64,000 nucleotides of DNA from Thermasporomyces composti (GCF_003386795.1 NZ_QTUC01000001.1:1612001-1676000), one strand, 5' to 3'. Shown: positions 1 to 9,171, numbered from the stretch's first letter. The notes: a model not told the origin generated them from the sequence alone. Program-made: numbers and translations.

Positions 1-193
1 CCCCTCCTTCTTCCCTCTCCCACGCTCACCCCGTTCCTCCGACCGATCCCTGAGCCTTTCGTCCTCGTAGGTCGAGGTCCAACGGTCGTTCGCGACCCGG
101 GAGGTCGAACCACCTGTGGCGGCCCGCGAAGGCGGCCGTTCGAGCGACCAACGGGTGCGGTCTCTCCCACACACCCGGGAGCCAGAAACAGCG

Positions 194-1084
194 ATGGAGC
201 AGAAGCATCACCTCAGCACCGACCTGCTCCAGCTCGTCGCGCAGGTCGCGCGCCCACTCGGCGCCCACGCGACCATCCTGTGTCAGCAGGCCCGTGTCGC
301 CACCGTGACGTCGTACTCCGCGACGATGATCGACGTGGTCGTGCCCGACAGCGCGCCTCGGCTCGACCTCGACGACGGCCCAATTCCGACACGGGCCCTC
401 GTGGATCGAGAAGACGAGCTCACCGGTGAGATCGTGGTGTGGGTTCGCGCGGGTCGGCTGATCGGACTCGAGCAAGCCTGGTACACCGACGAGCCGCCGA
501 TCGCGTGGCCTCTGCCTGACGCGGTGAGAGTCACCGGAGCCACCGAGGGGACAGGCCCATTCCCGGGTGACCCACCTGCACTCCCGCACCACGCGATGAC
601 GCGGCGGGCAAGCGGCTTGCCCCTGACGTTCCTGTGGGTGGCTCGTCGCCGCTTCGGGTCGTCGGCCGTAGCCGCGCCATGGTCAGCGCCGCGGGGCAGC
701 GGCGCGGAGATAGTCGAGGAAGTCGTCGATCACGTCGCCGGGCCCGGCACGGCCCTTCCCATCGCGCGCGAGGTGTCCCACGGCGGCGAGGTCCGCGGCA
801 CCGTGGGCCGTCGCGCGCAGGAGCGCGGCGAGCGCCGCGGATGCCGCGCTCGCCAGCTCCGACGAATCGATCGACCACGGCCCGAAGACGAACGTGAACC
901 ACGCAGGGTGCCGCTGGGCCCACTCGACGTAGCGGTGCAGGAGTACGCGCACGGGGGTCAGCGGTCAGTTCTTCGTCGAACGCCAGCCCGTCGCGACCGC
1001 GCCGCACACCACTGGCGTCGGGCGCTGCGAACGCCTGTGGACGATCAGCGCCAGGCTCGTCGGCCTCGAGCCCTGACCGCGTGA
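194..1084 (+). CDS. Conserved hypothetical protein, probably over-long or degraded
   Basis: Only the middle of this open frame looks like a protein. Residues about 35-115 (roughly 290-545) read as a compact beta-rich domain with TSYSATMIDVVV, GPIPTRALVD, GEIVVWVRAG and an AWYTDEPP motif, which resembles a small conserved actinobacterial protein of unknown function. In that family, as I recall it, the protein ends shortly after this point and has a Cys-rich start; here the first 30 residues do not match and the frame runs on for another 180 low-complexity Arg-rich residues across a gene fragment on the other strand. I infer loss of the original stop and N-terminus. ATG at 194 is the best start I can offer. 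No function can be given. Confidence 0.35.
   Translation: MEQKHHLSTDLLQLVAQVARPLGAHATILCQQARVATVTSYSATMIDVVVPDSAPRLDLDDGPIPTRALVDREDELTGEIVVWVRAGRLIGLEQAWYTDEPPIAWPLPDAVRVTGATEGTGPFPGDPPALPHHAMTRRASGLPLTFLWVARRRFGSSAVAAPWSAPRGSGAEIVEEVVDHVAGPGTALPIAREVSHGGEVRGTVGRRAQERGERRGCRARQLRRIDRPRPEDEREPRRVPLGPLDVAVQEYAHGGQRSVLRRTPARRDRAAHHWRRALRTPVDDQRQARRPRALTA
683..1007 (-). pseudogene. Fragment of a TetR/AcrR-type regulator C-terminal domain, frameshifted
   Basis: Read on the minus strand, 952 to 683 encodes 89 residues that look like the ligand-binding half of a TetR-family repressor (LLHRYVEWAQRHPAWFTFVF and an amphipathic helical tail). Just upstream the frame is closed by a stop at 965-967. The neighbouring frame supplies a fitting preceding segment, GLAFDEELTADP; the two join as ...TADP-VRVLLHRY... 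if one base is removed from the run of five G at 953-957. No helix-turn-helix DNA-binding domain is present upstream. So what is seen is a truncated and probably frameshifted remnant; the family assignment is from helix pattern and sequence feel, not from a search. Confidence 0.35.
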
Positions 1085-1170
1085 CCTGGCCAGTGGGACC
1101 CCTCGGGCATCAGCACATTGCCGCAACACGATGCGCGGTGAACGAAAGCACCTTCGACCTGGCGGGTTGT

Positions 1171-1246
1171 TGGAGCCAGCGAGGGGACTCGAACCCCTAA
1201 CCGCCCGATTACAAGTCGGGTGCGCTACCAATTGCGCCACGCTGGC
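1171..1246 (-). tRNA. tRNA-Thr (anticodon TGT)
   Basis: The minus strand from 1246 gives a 76-nt cloverleaf. The acceptor arms GCCAGCG and CGCTGGC pair fully, the anticodon stem-loop reads CCCGACTTGTAATCGGG with TGT in the loop, the T arm carries GGTTCGAGTCC and the encoded 3' CCA lies at 1171-1173. TGT reads ACA threonine codons. The gene stands alone, upstream of the oxidoreductase on the same strand, and its 3' end points towards the degraded stretch at 194-1084. Confidence 0.95.
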
Positions 1247-1310
1247 GGAACACCACGCAAGCGTAGCGGCGGACGTTGGGGCCCGAAGGTCCGGGCGGGC
1301 CGCCACGCGC

Positions 1311-2246
1311 CTAGCCCGCCACCTCCACCACCACCTTGCCGCGGGTGTGGCCGCGTCGATTGTGCTCGAGCGCGGCCCTCGCCTCGGCCAGGGGGTAGGT
1401 GGCGTCCACCGTGATCTCCAGTCGCCCGGCCTCGACGAGGCGTACGAGCTCCCGCAGGTCGTCCGGGTCGGGACGAACGAAGTGGTACCTCGTCCCGGCC
1501 ACGCCTGGCTCGACGATGCTGGCGACCCGGCCCGGCGACGACACCAGGTCGACGCTGGCCCGCAGCGTCTCGCCACCCACGAGGTCGAGGATCGCGCTCG
1601 GCCCCTCGGGAACCAGCGAACGCACCCGCTCCGCCAGCCCGTCGCCGTACTCCACCGGCTCGGCGCCGAGAGACCGCAGGTACTCGTGGTTGCGCTGGCT
1701 GGCCGTCCCGATCACCCGCGCCGCGCCCAGGGCCTTCGCGATCTGGACGGCGAGGGAGCCGACCCCACCGGCCGCCGCGTGCACGAGCACGACGTCCCCC
1801 GACGTGACGCCGAGGACGTGGCGGAGCGCCTGGTAGGCGGTGAGGCCCGCGAGCGGGAGACCGGCCGCCTGCGCCCACGTCACGTTCCGCGGCTTGGGCG
1901 CGAGCGTGCGCACCGGCGCGGCGACCAGCTCGGCGAAGGTGCCGCGCTGGATGTGGTCCTCCCGGACGTACCCGACGACCTCGTCGCCGGGCGCGAACTC
2001 CGACACGGCCGGACCGGTCCGCTCCACCACACCCGCGAGGTCCCAGCCGAGCACCACCGGGAAGTGCACCTCGAACCACGGGTCGAGGCCGCCTCCCACG
2101 ATCTTCCAGTCCACCGGGTTGACGCCCGCGGCGCGGGTCCGGACGAGAACCTGGTCGGGTCCGAGCTTCGGCTCCGGGTGCTCGCCGTAGCGAACCCGGT
2201 CGAGCCCGCCGTACTCGTCGATCATCACCGCCTTCACGCGGCACAT
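1311..2246 (-). CDS. NADP-dependent zinc-less MDR oxidoreductase (quinone reductase-like)
   Basis: This is a 311-residue medium-chain dehydrogenase/reductase. The N-terminal GroES-like fold (VRTRAAGVNPVDWKIVGG, GWDLAGVVERTG, GDEVVGY) is followed by a Rossmann domain with the nucleotide-binding loop HAAAGGVGSLAVQIAKALG and ends in the typical HTRGKVVVEV strand. The cysteines and glutamate that bind structural zinc in alcohol dehydrogenases are absent, which places it with quinone oxidoreductase/enoyl reductase members that use NADPH on small unsaturated carbonyls or quinones; the substrate cannot be told. ATG at 2246 gives MCRVKAVMIDEYGG; GTG at 2237 (VKAVMIDEYG) is an equally likely start. 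It is transcribed alone, with the LacI gene upstream on the same strand across a repeat tract. Confidence 0.85.
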   Translation of the reverse strand: MCRVKAVMIDEYGGLDRVRYGEHPEPKLGPDQVLVRTRAAGVNPVDWKIVGGGLDPWFEVHFPVVLGWDLAGVVERTGPAVSEFAPGDEVVGYVREDHIQRGTFAELVAAPVRTLAPKPRNVTWAQAAGLPLAGLTAYQALRHVLGVTSGDVVLVHAAAGGVGSLAVQIAKALGAARVIGTASQRNHEYLRSLGAEPVEYGDGLAERVRSLVPEGPSAILDLVGGETLRASVDLVSSPGRVASIVEPGVAGTRYHFVRPDPDDLRELVRLVEAGRLEITVDATYPLAEARAALEHNRRGHTRGKVVVEVAG

Positions 2247-2265
2247 CCTGCCCCACCAGGGCCTG

Positions 2266-2318
2266 CCCGACACCGCGGCGGTGACCCGACACCGCGGCGG
2301 TGACCCGACACCGCCCGT
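2266..2318. repeat. 19-bp tandem repeat, about 2.8 copies
   Basis: The unit GTGACCCGACACCGCGGCG occurs complete at 2281-2299, preceded by a 15-base partial copy at 2266-2280 and followed by a copy at 2300-2318 whose last bases diverge. It lies between the LacI gene and the oxidoreductase, both on the minus strand, and is immediately followed by a second unrelated repeat. Confidence 0.9.
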
Positions 2319-2323
2319 CGACC

Positions 2324-2408
2324 GGGCCTGTCAGCCGACTGGGCCTGTCAGCCGACTGGGCCTGTCAGCCGACTGGGCCTGTCAGCCGACTGGGCCTGTC
2401 AGCCGGCA
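2324..2408. repeat. 17-bp tandem repeat, five copies
   Basis: Four perfect copies of GGGCCTGTCAGCCGACT run from 2324 to 2391 and a fifth, altered in its last bases, begins at 2392. There are no spacers, so this is a simple tandem array and not a CRISPR. It ends 27 bases beyond the stop codon of the LacI gene (minus strand). Copy number would be expected to vary between strains by slippage. Confidence 0.95.
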
Positions 2409-2434
2409 CTGTCGGACCGAGCCTGCTGTGTGGC

Positions 2435-3469
2435 TCAGCGCTCCGGAGCCGCGCCCGTCGAGTTCCGCACGACCAGCTCCGGTCGGAAGAGGTACTCGGT
2501 GTTCGGCGAGCCGTGGCCGCTCACCGCGTCGATCAACGCGCGAACCGCCGCCTGCCCCATCGCGTGCACCGGCTGTCGCACCGTCGTCAGCGGCGGATCG
2601 GTGAACGCGATCAGCGGCGAGTCGTCGTACCCGACGACGGACACGTCACGCGGCACGTCCAGGCCACGTTGGCGCGCCGCGCGGATCGCGCCCAGCGCCA
2701 TCAGGTCTGAGCCGCAGATGATGCCGGTGACCCCCTGGTCGAGCAGCCGCACCGCCGCCGCGTGACCGCCCTCGACCGAGAACAGCGACTGCTCGACGAG
2801 CCCGGTGACGTTCTTGGCCCGCAGCTCCGGGCTCTCCAGCTGGGCGGTGAACGCCGCGAGCTTCCGGCGCACGGGGACATACCGGTCGGGCCCGATGGCC
2901 AGACCCAGCCGCCGGTGCCCGAGGCTCGTGAGGTGGCTGACGGCGAGCTGGATCGCCACGGCGTCGTCGGTGGAGATGAACGGCGCCTCCACCGACTCGA
3001 TGTACCCGTTCACGAAGACCACGGGCAGCCCACGTCCGGTGAGCTTCTGGTAGCGCGCGGCGTCGGTGGAGACGTCGGCGTGCAGACCGGACACGAAGAT
3101 GATCCCGGAGACGCCGCGGTCGAGCAGCATCTCGACGTACTCGTCCTCGCCGACGCCGCCCGGGGTCTGCGTGCACAGCACCGGTGTGTAGCCGTGCTGG
3201 CCACAGGCGTTCTCGATGACTTGGGCGAACGCTGGAAAGATCGGATTGTCGAGCTCGGGGACGACCAGGCCGATGAGGCCCGCGCTGCGCTGCCGTAGTC
3301 GAGCGGGACGCTCGTAGCCGAGGACGTCGAGGGCGGTGAGCACCGCCTGAGTCGTGGTCTCACTGACGCCTGGACGCCCGTTGAGGACGCGCGACACGGT
3401 GGCCTCACTGACCCCGGCGTGCCGGGCGATGTCGACGAGCCGTGCCCTCTTGGCCGGGCTCGCCTCCAT
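2435..3469 (-). CDS. LacI family transcriptional regulator
   Basis: This is a 344-residue sugar-responsive repressor. The N-terminal helix-turn-helix is classic (RLVDIARHAGVSEATVSRVL, then NGRPGVSETT), with the hinge motif VLGYERPARLR, followed by a periplasmic-binding-protein-like effector domain beginning GLIGLVVPELDNPIF and ending FRPELVVRNST. The start is ATG at 3469: AGGAGG sits seven bases before it, while the adjoining ATG at 3472 would be only four bases away. It is divergent from the MsmK-type ATPase gene with 376 bases between them, so control of that ATPase and of sugar uptake genes is likely. The inducer cannot be read from the sequence. Confidence 0.9.
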   Translation of the reverse strand: MEASPAKRARLVDIARHAGVSEATVSRVLNGRPGVSETTTQAVLTALDVLGYERPARLRQRSAGLIGLVVPELDNPIFPAFAQVIENACGQHGYTPVLCTQTPGGVGEDEYVEMLLDRGVSGIIFVSGLHADVSTDAARYQKLTGRGLPVVFVNGYIESVEAPFISTDDAVAIQLAVSHLTSLGHRRLGLAIGPDRYVPVRRKLAAFTAQLESPELRAKNVTGLVEQSLFSVEGGHAAAVRLLDQGVTGIICGSDLMALGAIRAARQRGLDVPRDVSVVGYDDSPLIAFTDPPLTTVRQPVHAMGQAAVRALIDAVSGHGSPNTEYLFRPELVVRNSTGAAPER

Positions 3470-3845
3470 CATTCGTCCTCCTGGTGAGCCCATCCCCGGC
3501 CTCGTGCGCCGCGGGTCGGACCGGTGGTGCTGGAACATCCTGCCAAGGATTGTGCATCAGTCGCGCTCAGCATCGTCGCCGCTACGAAAAGCGCAGGTCA
3601 CGTGCCGCCTCGAGGTCGACGCAACGGTCCGCAGCACCGTCCGACGCGGGGTGTGACGCGGCCAGTCCGGGCCAGGAGCGCGGCTGGATCGTGACACCAC
3701 GCACGTCACCGTGTCACCATGAGCTGCCGCGTGCTTGCGTCAGACGGCGTGTACCCAGGGGACCAGCGCGTCGGCTGACGGAGCCGCCAAGCGCCCTTTG
3801 CTCGGATCGTCCGGCACGTTCCTGCCGGTGGAGGGATGGAGAGTC
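3470..3845. other. Divergent intergenic region between the LacI gene and the sugar ATPase gene
   Basis: No convincing gene is present. The region must hold promoters for both flanking genes. An inverted repeat GTGACAC (3691-3697) and GTGTCAC (3711-3717), 13 bases apart, is the clearest symmetric element and is a candidate regulator site; it does not look like the usual LacI-family core with a central CG. Confidence 0.5.
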
Positions 3846-4934
<1,089 letters not shown>

Positions 4935-4992
4935 AGACGCAGACCGGACTGGGCGTGGGGTGACGACCCGCTCGAACCCCACTCCAACGTCG

Positions 4993-5034
4993 AACCGTGG
5001 GGCCACCGGTCACGTCCGGTGGCCCCACGGTTTT
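4993..5034 (+). terminator. Rho-independent terminator after the sugar ATPase gene
   Basis: A perfect 17-bp inverted repeat (4993-5009 and 5016-5032, core CGTGGGGCCACCGG) with a six-base loop TCACGT is followed by TT and then CC. The stem itself contributes further T residues at its 3' end, giving a TTTT run. It lies 58 bases after the stop codon of the ATPase gene. Confidence 0.9.
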
Positions 5035-5115
5035 CCGGTCACGCTCCGCGAGTTCCGACGCTGGTCACCTCGCAGTCCACCGATGGATGCGTGACGCCTC
5101 CTACGCTGCTCTCAC

Positions 5116-5961
5116 ATGACGAGAAGGCTCCTGGCGAGGGTCGCCCGAAGCCTCCCCTACGTGCGACGCGTCCTCGAGCACCGCGATCGGGCGGTCGCGC
5201 AGAACCATCGACTCCGCGAGCAGGTCGACCTCCTCACCAAACAACGCGACGCCGCGCAGCGGGAAGCCGACAAGCTCGCCTTGGGATTGGTGCCCTCGCA
5301 CGCCGCGGAACCGCTCGACGACCTCCAGGTGCTGTTCATCGTGACGTATGGGCGGTCCGGCTCCACCCTGCTCATGAGCCTGCTCGATTCCCTGCCCGGC
5401 TACGTCATCCGCGGTGAGAACGCGGGCGTTCTCTACCACCTGTACGAGTTCCATGCCAAGGCGCTGAGCGCCCGCGACAAGTGGGCCAAGGACAAGCCGC
5501 TGCCTCCCCAGCATCCGTGGTACGGGATCGACGACTACCCGCAGTCCCTCGCCCTCGCGCGCATGCGTCAACTGGTCGTCGACACCATCTTCCGCCCGGA
5601 ACCCGACACCCGGGTCACCGGCATGAAGGAGATTCGCTGGTGGATGCCCAACATCCCGGCCTACCTGGACTTCCTCGAGACGCTGTTTCCACGCGCGCGG
5701 TTCCTCCTCAACACCCGGAACCTCAAGGACGTCGCGCGCAGCCGCTGGTACGCCAAGAACCCTGACGCGCTGGCCCACCTGACCGACTTGGAGGCCCGCC
5801 TGACCAGCGCGGTGGCGAGTCGTGGCGACCGCGGCTACCACATCCATTACGACGACTACATCCGGGATCCCACGGTGCTCCGCGGGTTGTTCGAGTGGCT
5901 CGGCGAGGAGTACGAACCGGATCGGGTGGCGCGAATCCTGGCGACGAAGCACTCCTTTTGA
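5116..5961 (+). CDS. Sulfotransferase family protein
   Basis: This 281-residue protein should transfer sulfate from PAPS to an unknown acceptor. A coiled-coil-like, charged first 60 residues (EHRDRAVAQNHRLREQVDLL) precedes the sulfotransferase fold. The 5'-phosphosulfate loop is seen in FIVTYGRSGSTLLMSLL (about residues 75-91), and the 3'-phosphate-binding segment in LLNTRNLKDVARSRWY. The end, ILATKHSF, is usual for the family. The next gene (DUF4032) starts 38 bases downstream on the same strand, suggesting co-transcription. The acceptor could be a glycan or a small molecule; the sequence does not tell. Start ATG at 5116. Confidence 0.82.
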   Translation: MTRRLLARVARSLPYVRRVLEHRDRAVAQNHRLREQVDLLTKQRDAAQREADKLALGLVPSHAAEPLDDLQVLFIVTYGRSGSTLLMSLLDSLPGYVIRGENAGVLYHLYEFHAKALSARDKWAKDKPLPPQHPWYGIDDYPQSLALARMRQLVVDTIFRPEPDTRVTGMKEIRWWMPNIPAYLDFLETLFPRARFLLNTRNLKDVARSRWYAKNPDALAHLTDLEARLTSAVASRGDRGYHIHYDDYIRDPTVLRGLFEWLGEEYEPDRVARILATKHSF

Positions 5962-5999
5962 TCACCACTCATCGTCGACGAAGGCCTACCCTCGCTCGT

Positions 6000-7247
6000 A
6001 TGCCACGGTTCGTCTCGGTCCCCGCCGACGCCGGACTCCTCGCGCTCGAGTGGAACCGGCCACTCGCCGAGTGGTCGTCGAAGCACCTCGTCGCGCTACC
6101 GCGCGGTATCTCCCGTCACGTCGTGCGCTTCGTGCGGCTCAACGGCCAGGTGTACGCGCTGAAGGAGGCACCCGAGCGTTACGTCCTCCGGGAGGCGAAT
6201 CTCCTTCGTGAGCTGCAGCGCCTCGACGTCCCGGCGGTCGAACCGGTCGGCGTCGTGCTCGACCGGTACACCGAGGACCGGGAGCCGCTCGACCCCATCC
6301 TGCTCACCCGCCACCTGTCGTACTCGCTGCCCTACCGCGCGGTGTTCTCCCGCACGCTGCGTTCGGAGACGGTCGTCCGGCTGGTCGACGCGCTCGCGGC
6401 GCTCCTGGTCCGCCTCCACCTCGCGGGGTTCTTCTGGGGCGACTGCTCGCTGTCGAACACGTTGTTCCGCCGCGACGCTGGAGCGTTCGCCGCGTACCTC
6501 GTCGACGCCGAGACTGGCGAGCTGCACGACGAGCTGTCCCCTGGGCAGCGCGCGTACGACTTGGACATCGCCCACACGAACATCTTCGGCGAGCTCCTCG
6601 ACCTCCAGGCCGGCGGCTACTTGTCCGAAGACACCGACCTGCTCGATCTCGCCGACACCGTCGTGGACCGGTACCAGCGACTGTGGGCGGAGCTGACCGA
6701 GCCGGAGGAGTTCGACGAGAACGAGCTGTACCGGCTCGAACGCCGCATCAAGCGGCTCAACGACCTGGGTTTCGACGTCGCCGAGCTCGACATCCACACC
6801 GACATCGACGGCCAGCACATTCGGATCCAGCCGAAGGTGGTCGACGCGGGACACCACAGTCGGCGGCTGCTCCGGCTCACCGGCCTGGACGTCGAGGAGA
6901 ACCAGGCCCGCCGGCTCCTCAACGACCTCGACACCTTCCGCGCCGCGACGCAGCAGCAGTACGAGGACGAGGAGATCGTCGCCCACCAGTGGCTCACCGA
7001 GGTCTTCGAACCCGTGATCCAGGCCGTGCCGGCCGAGCTGCGCGGCAAGCTCCCGGCCGCCGAGATCTTCCACGAGGTCCTCGAGCACCGCTGGTACCGG
7101 TCGGAGGAGGCTGGGCATGAGATTCCGCTGGTCGAGGCCGCGCGCTCGTACGCCGCGACGGTGCTCCGCCACCGCCCGGACGAGCGGGAGCGCCTCCCCT
7201 CCGCTGACGAGATGGACTCCCTCGTCGACTCCGACCTGGACGCCTGA
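6000..7247 (+). CDS. DUF4032 domain protein with a kinase-like N-terminal fold
   Basis: This 415-residue protein is of a conserved actinobacterial family without known activity. The N-terminal two thirds resemble lipopolysaccharide-kinase/atypical-kinase proteins: YALKEAPERYVLREANLLREL (lysine strand), LHLAGFFWGDCSLSNTLF (catalytic loop with WGDCSLSN in place of HxDxxxxN) and AYLVDAETGEL (DFG-like Asp). The C-terminal DUF4032 segment contains LEHRWYRSEEAGHEI and a closing YAATVLRHRPDER. I infer possible phosphotransfer but no substrate. ATG at 6000 was chosen because MPRFVSVPADAG begins the conserved part. It lies close behind the sulfotransferase gene. Confidence 0.8.
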   Translation: MPRFVSVPADAGLLALEWNRPLAEWSSKHLVALPRGISRHVVRFVRLNGQVYALKEAPERYVLREANLLRELQRLDVPAVEPVGVVLDRYTEDREPLDPILLTRHLSYSLPYRAVFSRTLRSETVVRLVDALAALLVRLHLAGFFWGDCSLSNTLFRRDAGAFAAYLVDAETGELHDELSPGQRAYDLDIAHTNIFGELLDLQAGGYLSEDTDLLDLADTVVDRYQRLWAELTEPEEFDENELYRLERRIKRLNDLGFDVAELDIHTDIDGQHIRIQPKVVDAGHHSRRLLRLTGLDVEENQARRLLNDLDTFRAATQQQYEDEEIVAHQWLTEVFEPVIQAVPAELRGKLPAAEIFHEVLEHRWYRSEEAGHEIPLVEAARSYAATVLRHRPDERERLPSADEMDSLVDSDLDA

Positions 7248-7260
7248 CCTCGACACCCGC

Positions 7261-7896
7261 TCACGGGTCCGTCGCCGGTGGTCGCGACGCGGACATCGCC
7301 GCCGGGCCGGCCGTCCACCACGTCGTGCGGCGCAGCGCGCCGTCCCAGCTGAAGCTGAGGTGGATGTGGTCGGTGTGGGGATTCGGCGTCCCTGAGTAGG
7401 GCTGCCATCCTCGGTACGCCTCGTAGGACCGCCAGATGTGGTGGTTCCAGATGATGTACATGACGCCGAGCCGCCGGGCCATCGCGTGCTCGTTGCCGTA
7501 CTGGTCGGTGGCGAGCAACCAGCCGAGGAAGTCCTCGGCGAGTCGGCGGTCTCGTTCCGAGTGCGCGTCGAACGCGATGTCCAACGCCCGTCCGTCATGG
7601 TGCTCACTCGGTCGCGCCGTGCCACACCCGCTGGCGATGCCGGTCCACCGTGGCCCGTAGACCACGAGGACGAGGTCGCGGACGTCCACCACCCCGGATC
7701 GGGGTGTGGGGTCGCACACCCGTTGCCCCTCATAGGCGGCGTAGGGGTCGATGGACGGTCCGAAGTCGGCCGGCACGACCGTGGGCTCGGGCGGGTCCGC
7801 GACAGCGGCCCCCGCCGGCCCGAATGCCAGCGCCCCGAGTGTCAGCGCCACGGTCACGAGCAGGGCACACGCCCACGACCGACCAGGCGAGCTCAC
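7261..7896 (-). CDS. Secreted protein with LAS-metallopeptidase-like motifs (paralogue 1)
   Basis: This 211-residue protein has a hydrophobic signal sequence (WACALLVTVALTLGALAFG) and a mature region of about 170 residues. The key motifs are SEHHDGRALDIAF (H and D in HxxGxxxD, about residues 99-106) and NPHTDHIHLSFSW (HxH). These are the zinc-ligand patterns of the LAS group (lysostaphin, D-Ala-D-Ala peptidase, hedgehog), which cut or bind peptidoglycan. Core phrases YIIWNHHIWR and GWQPYSG are shared with the next gene upstream. Start GTG at 7896 is placed just before the signal peptide; no strong ribosome binding site decides it. Function in cell-wall peptide cleavage is an inference from motifs only. 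Confidence 0.75.
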   Translation of the reverse strand: MSSPGRSWACALLVTVALTLGALAFGPAGAAVADPPEPTVVPADFGPSIDPYAAYEGQRVCDPTPRSGVVDVRDLVLVVYGPRWTGIASGCGTARPSEHHDGRALDIAFDAHSERDRRLAEDFLGWLLATDQYGNEHAMARRLGVMYIIWNHHIWRSYEAYRGWQPYSGTPNPHTDHIHLSFSWDGALRRTTWWTAGPAAMSASRPPATDP

Positions 7897-8133
7897 ACCC
7901 TCAGGGTGACCGACGTTCGGCGGGCCCCGCCGCCGGCGGGGGTACTGCGCGCCACCGCCGACCGACCACGACGAAGGCAGCCGGAGGGCCCGTTTCCCGT
8001 GACTGACGGCGCGTCGCGACCAGGGCCCGTTCCACCGGACTTGTCCCCACCGAGGCGGCACCCGGGCCCGCCGGTGACGACCGCGAGCCACCGCCCGCTG
8101 CTCGTCACGGGTTCGGTCCCGCGCCGGGATCGC

Positions 8134-8772
8134 TCAATAGAAGACTTGACGAGTCCACCAGCTCGTTCGGCGCATCGCGCCCCGCCAGCTGAAGCTGATG
8201 TGGATGTGGTCGGTGTGCGGGTTGGAGCCGGTGTACCACTGCCAACCGTCGTTCGGCCGATAAGCCCGCCACATCTTGTGATTCCAGATGATGTACATGA
8301 TGCCGAACCGGCGAGCGAACGCGTGGCGGTTGCCGTGCGGATCGGGCTTCAGCAGCCAGTAGAGGAAGTCATTGGCGAGTTTGCGTTGCGTGTCGTTGAG
8401 CGCGTTGAAGGAGATGTCGAGAGCGCGCCCTTCCTTGTGCTCGGAGACACTGCTGCCCGTGCAGCTACGCGCGATACTCCACGACCGCTGACCGTAGGTC
8501 TGGAAGACGATGTCCCGTAGGTCTAGCGGGCCGGGCTTGTTCGTCATGCTGCACGTGGTCTGCGGTTCGTAGACCGCGTACGCGTCGATGGCCTTCGGGA
8601 ACGCGGGTGACGGCGGCATGACGCGCGCTTGCGCCCGGTACTTCTCGCCCCCGTCGTCCGCCCAGGCCGGAACGATTCCCGCGTGTGCAGCGACACCCAC
8701 GAGGGCAACTCCGAACAGATGTCTTCGACCCAATCGAGAATGCCGGATGTCGATGCGCTTTTGTTGATTCAT
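8134..8772 (-). CDS. Secreted protein with LAS-metallopeptidase-like motifs (paralogue 2)
   Basis: This 212-residue protein is the sister of the gene at 7261-7896. A possible twin-arginine export signal (SRLGRRHLFGVALVGVAAHA) ends at AWA near residue 38. Motifs are SEHKEGRALDISF with His112 and Asp119, and NPHTDHIHISFSW with His189 and His191, the HxxGxxxD plus HxH pattern of LAS peptidases. Both copies share a YxxYE segment after the signal, a pair of cysteines, and MYIIWNHxxWR. Identity between copies is clear by eye over the last 140 residues, while signals differ, suggesting an old tandem duplication with possibly different export routes. ATG at 8772. Peptidoglycan is the likely but unproven target. 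Confidence 0.78.
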   Translation of the reverse strand: MNQQKRIDIRHSRLGRRHLFGVALVGVAAHAGIVPAWADDGGEKYRAQARVMPPSPAFPKAIDAYAVYEPQTTCSMTNKPGPLDLRDIVFQTYGQRSWSIARSCTGSSVSEHKEGRALDISFNALNDTQRKLANDFLYWLLKPDPHGNRHAFARRFGIMYIIWNHKMWRAYRPNDGWQWYTGSNPHTDHIHISFSWRGAMRRTSWWTRQVFY

Positions 8773-9144
8773 AGCTCCAGGCTGTGCGCCGAAGGAGCAA
8801 TCGTGCCTCCGTCCGAAGCCTCTTCCTTACGTCACCAAAGGCCCGGTTAGCTTCATCGACGCCCCTCATCTGGGATCGCGATTTTTGTCCGACCTTCCAC
8901 GGGTCCACCGCCTCGCCTCCAACGCGCCGCGGCTCGTTCGACGAACCGGGGAACGGCGCACCACCCGTCCCGGCGGACACGTCCCGTCGTTCCGGTGTGC
9001 TCGCGTCCTCACGTCGACTCGAGCGAGGCCCGAATGGATTCCAGCGCGGCGATGAACGTTCCGGGTCGGGGACGGAGGAGGCTCCGCGGGTCTCGCTCAC
9101 GCTGAGCAGCAGGAGGAAGCCCGGCCAGGCGCCCACCCATGTCT
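8773..9144. other. Intergenic region, no gene recognised
   Basis: Between the LAS-motif gene (minus) and the TetR operator (plus) no reading frame on either strand resembles a protein; the open frames here are low-complexity by-products of high GC. It should contain the promoter for the LAS-motif gene. Confidence 0.5.
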
Positions 9145-9162
9145 GTACCTATAGGTAGGTAC
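9145..9162. promoter_or_regulatory. Palindromic operator for the TetR-family regulator
   Basis: GTACCTA (9145-9151) and TAGGTAC (9156-9162) form a perfect inverted repeat with a four-base spacer TAGG. A second perfect palindrome, ACCTATAGGT at 9147-9156, overlaps it. The site ends only nine bases before the ATG of the TetR gene, a common arrangement for autorepression, and such ACCTA/TAGGT palindromes are typical TetR targets. Confidence 0.75.
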
Positions 9163-9171
9163 ACTGCTGTC

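Noticed and set aside
26-592. A 188-residue open frame on the minus strand
   Set aside because: His/Arg/Val-rich sequence typical of the antisense of a high-GC gene; the plus-strand frame contains the protein-like segment.
2324-2408. Short regular repeats that could suggest a CRISPR array
   Set aside because: Units of 17 bp abut without spacers and no cas genes are near.
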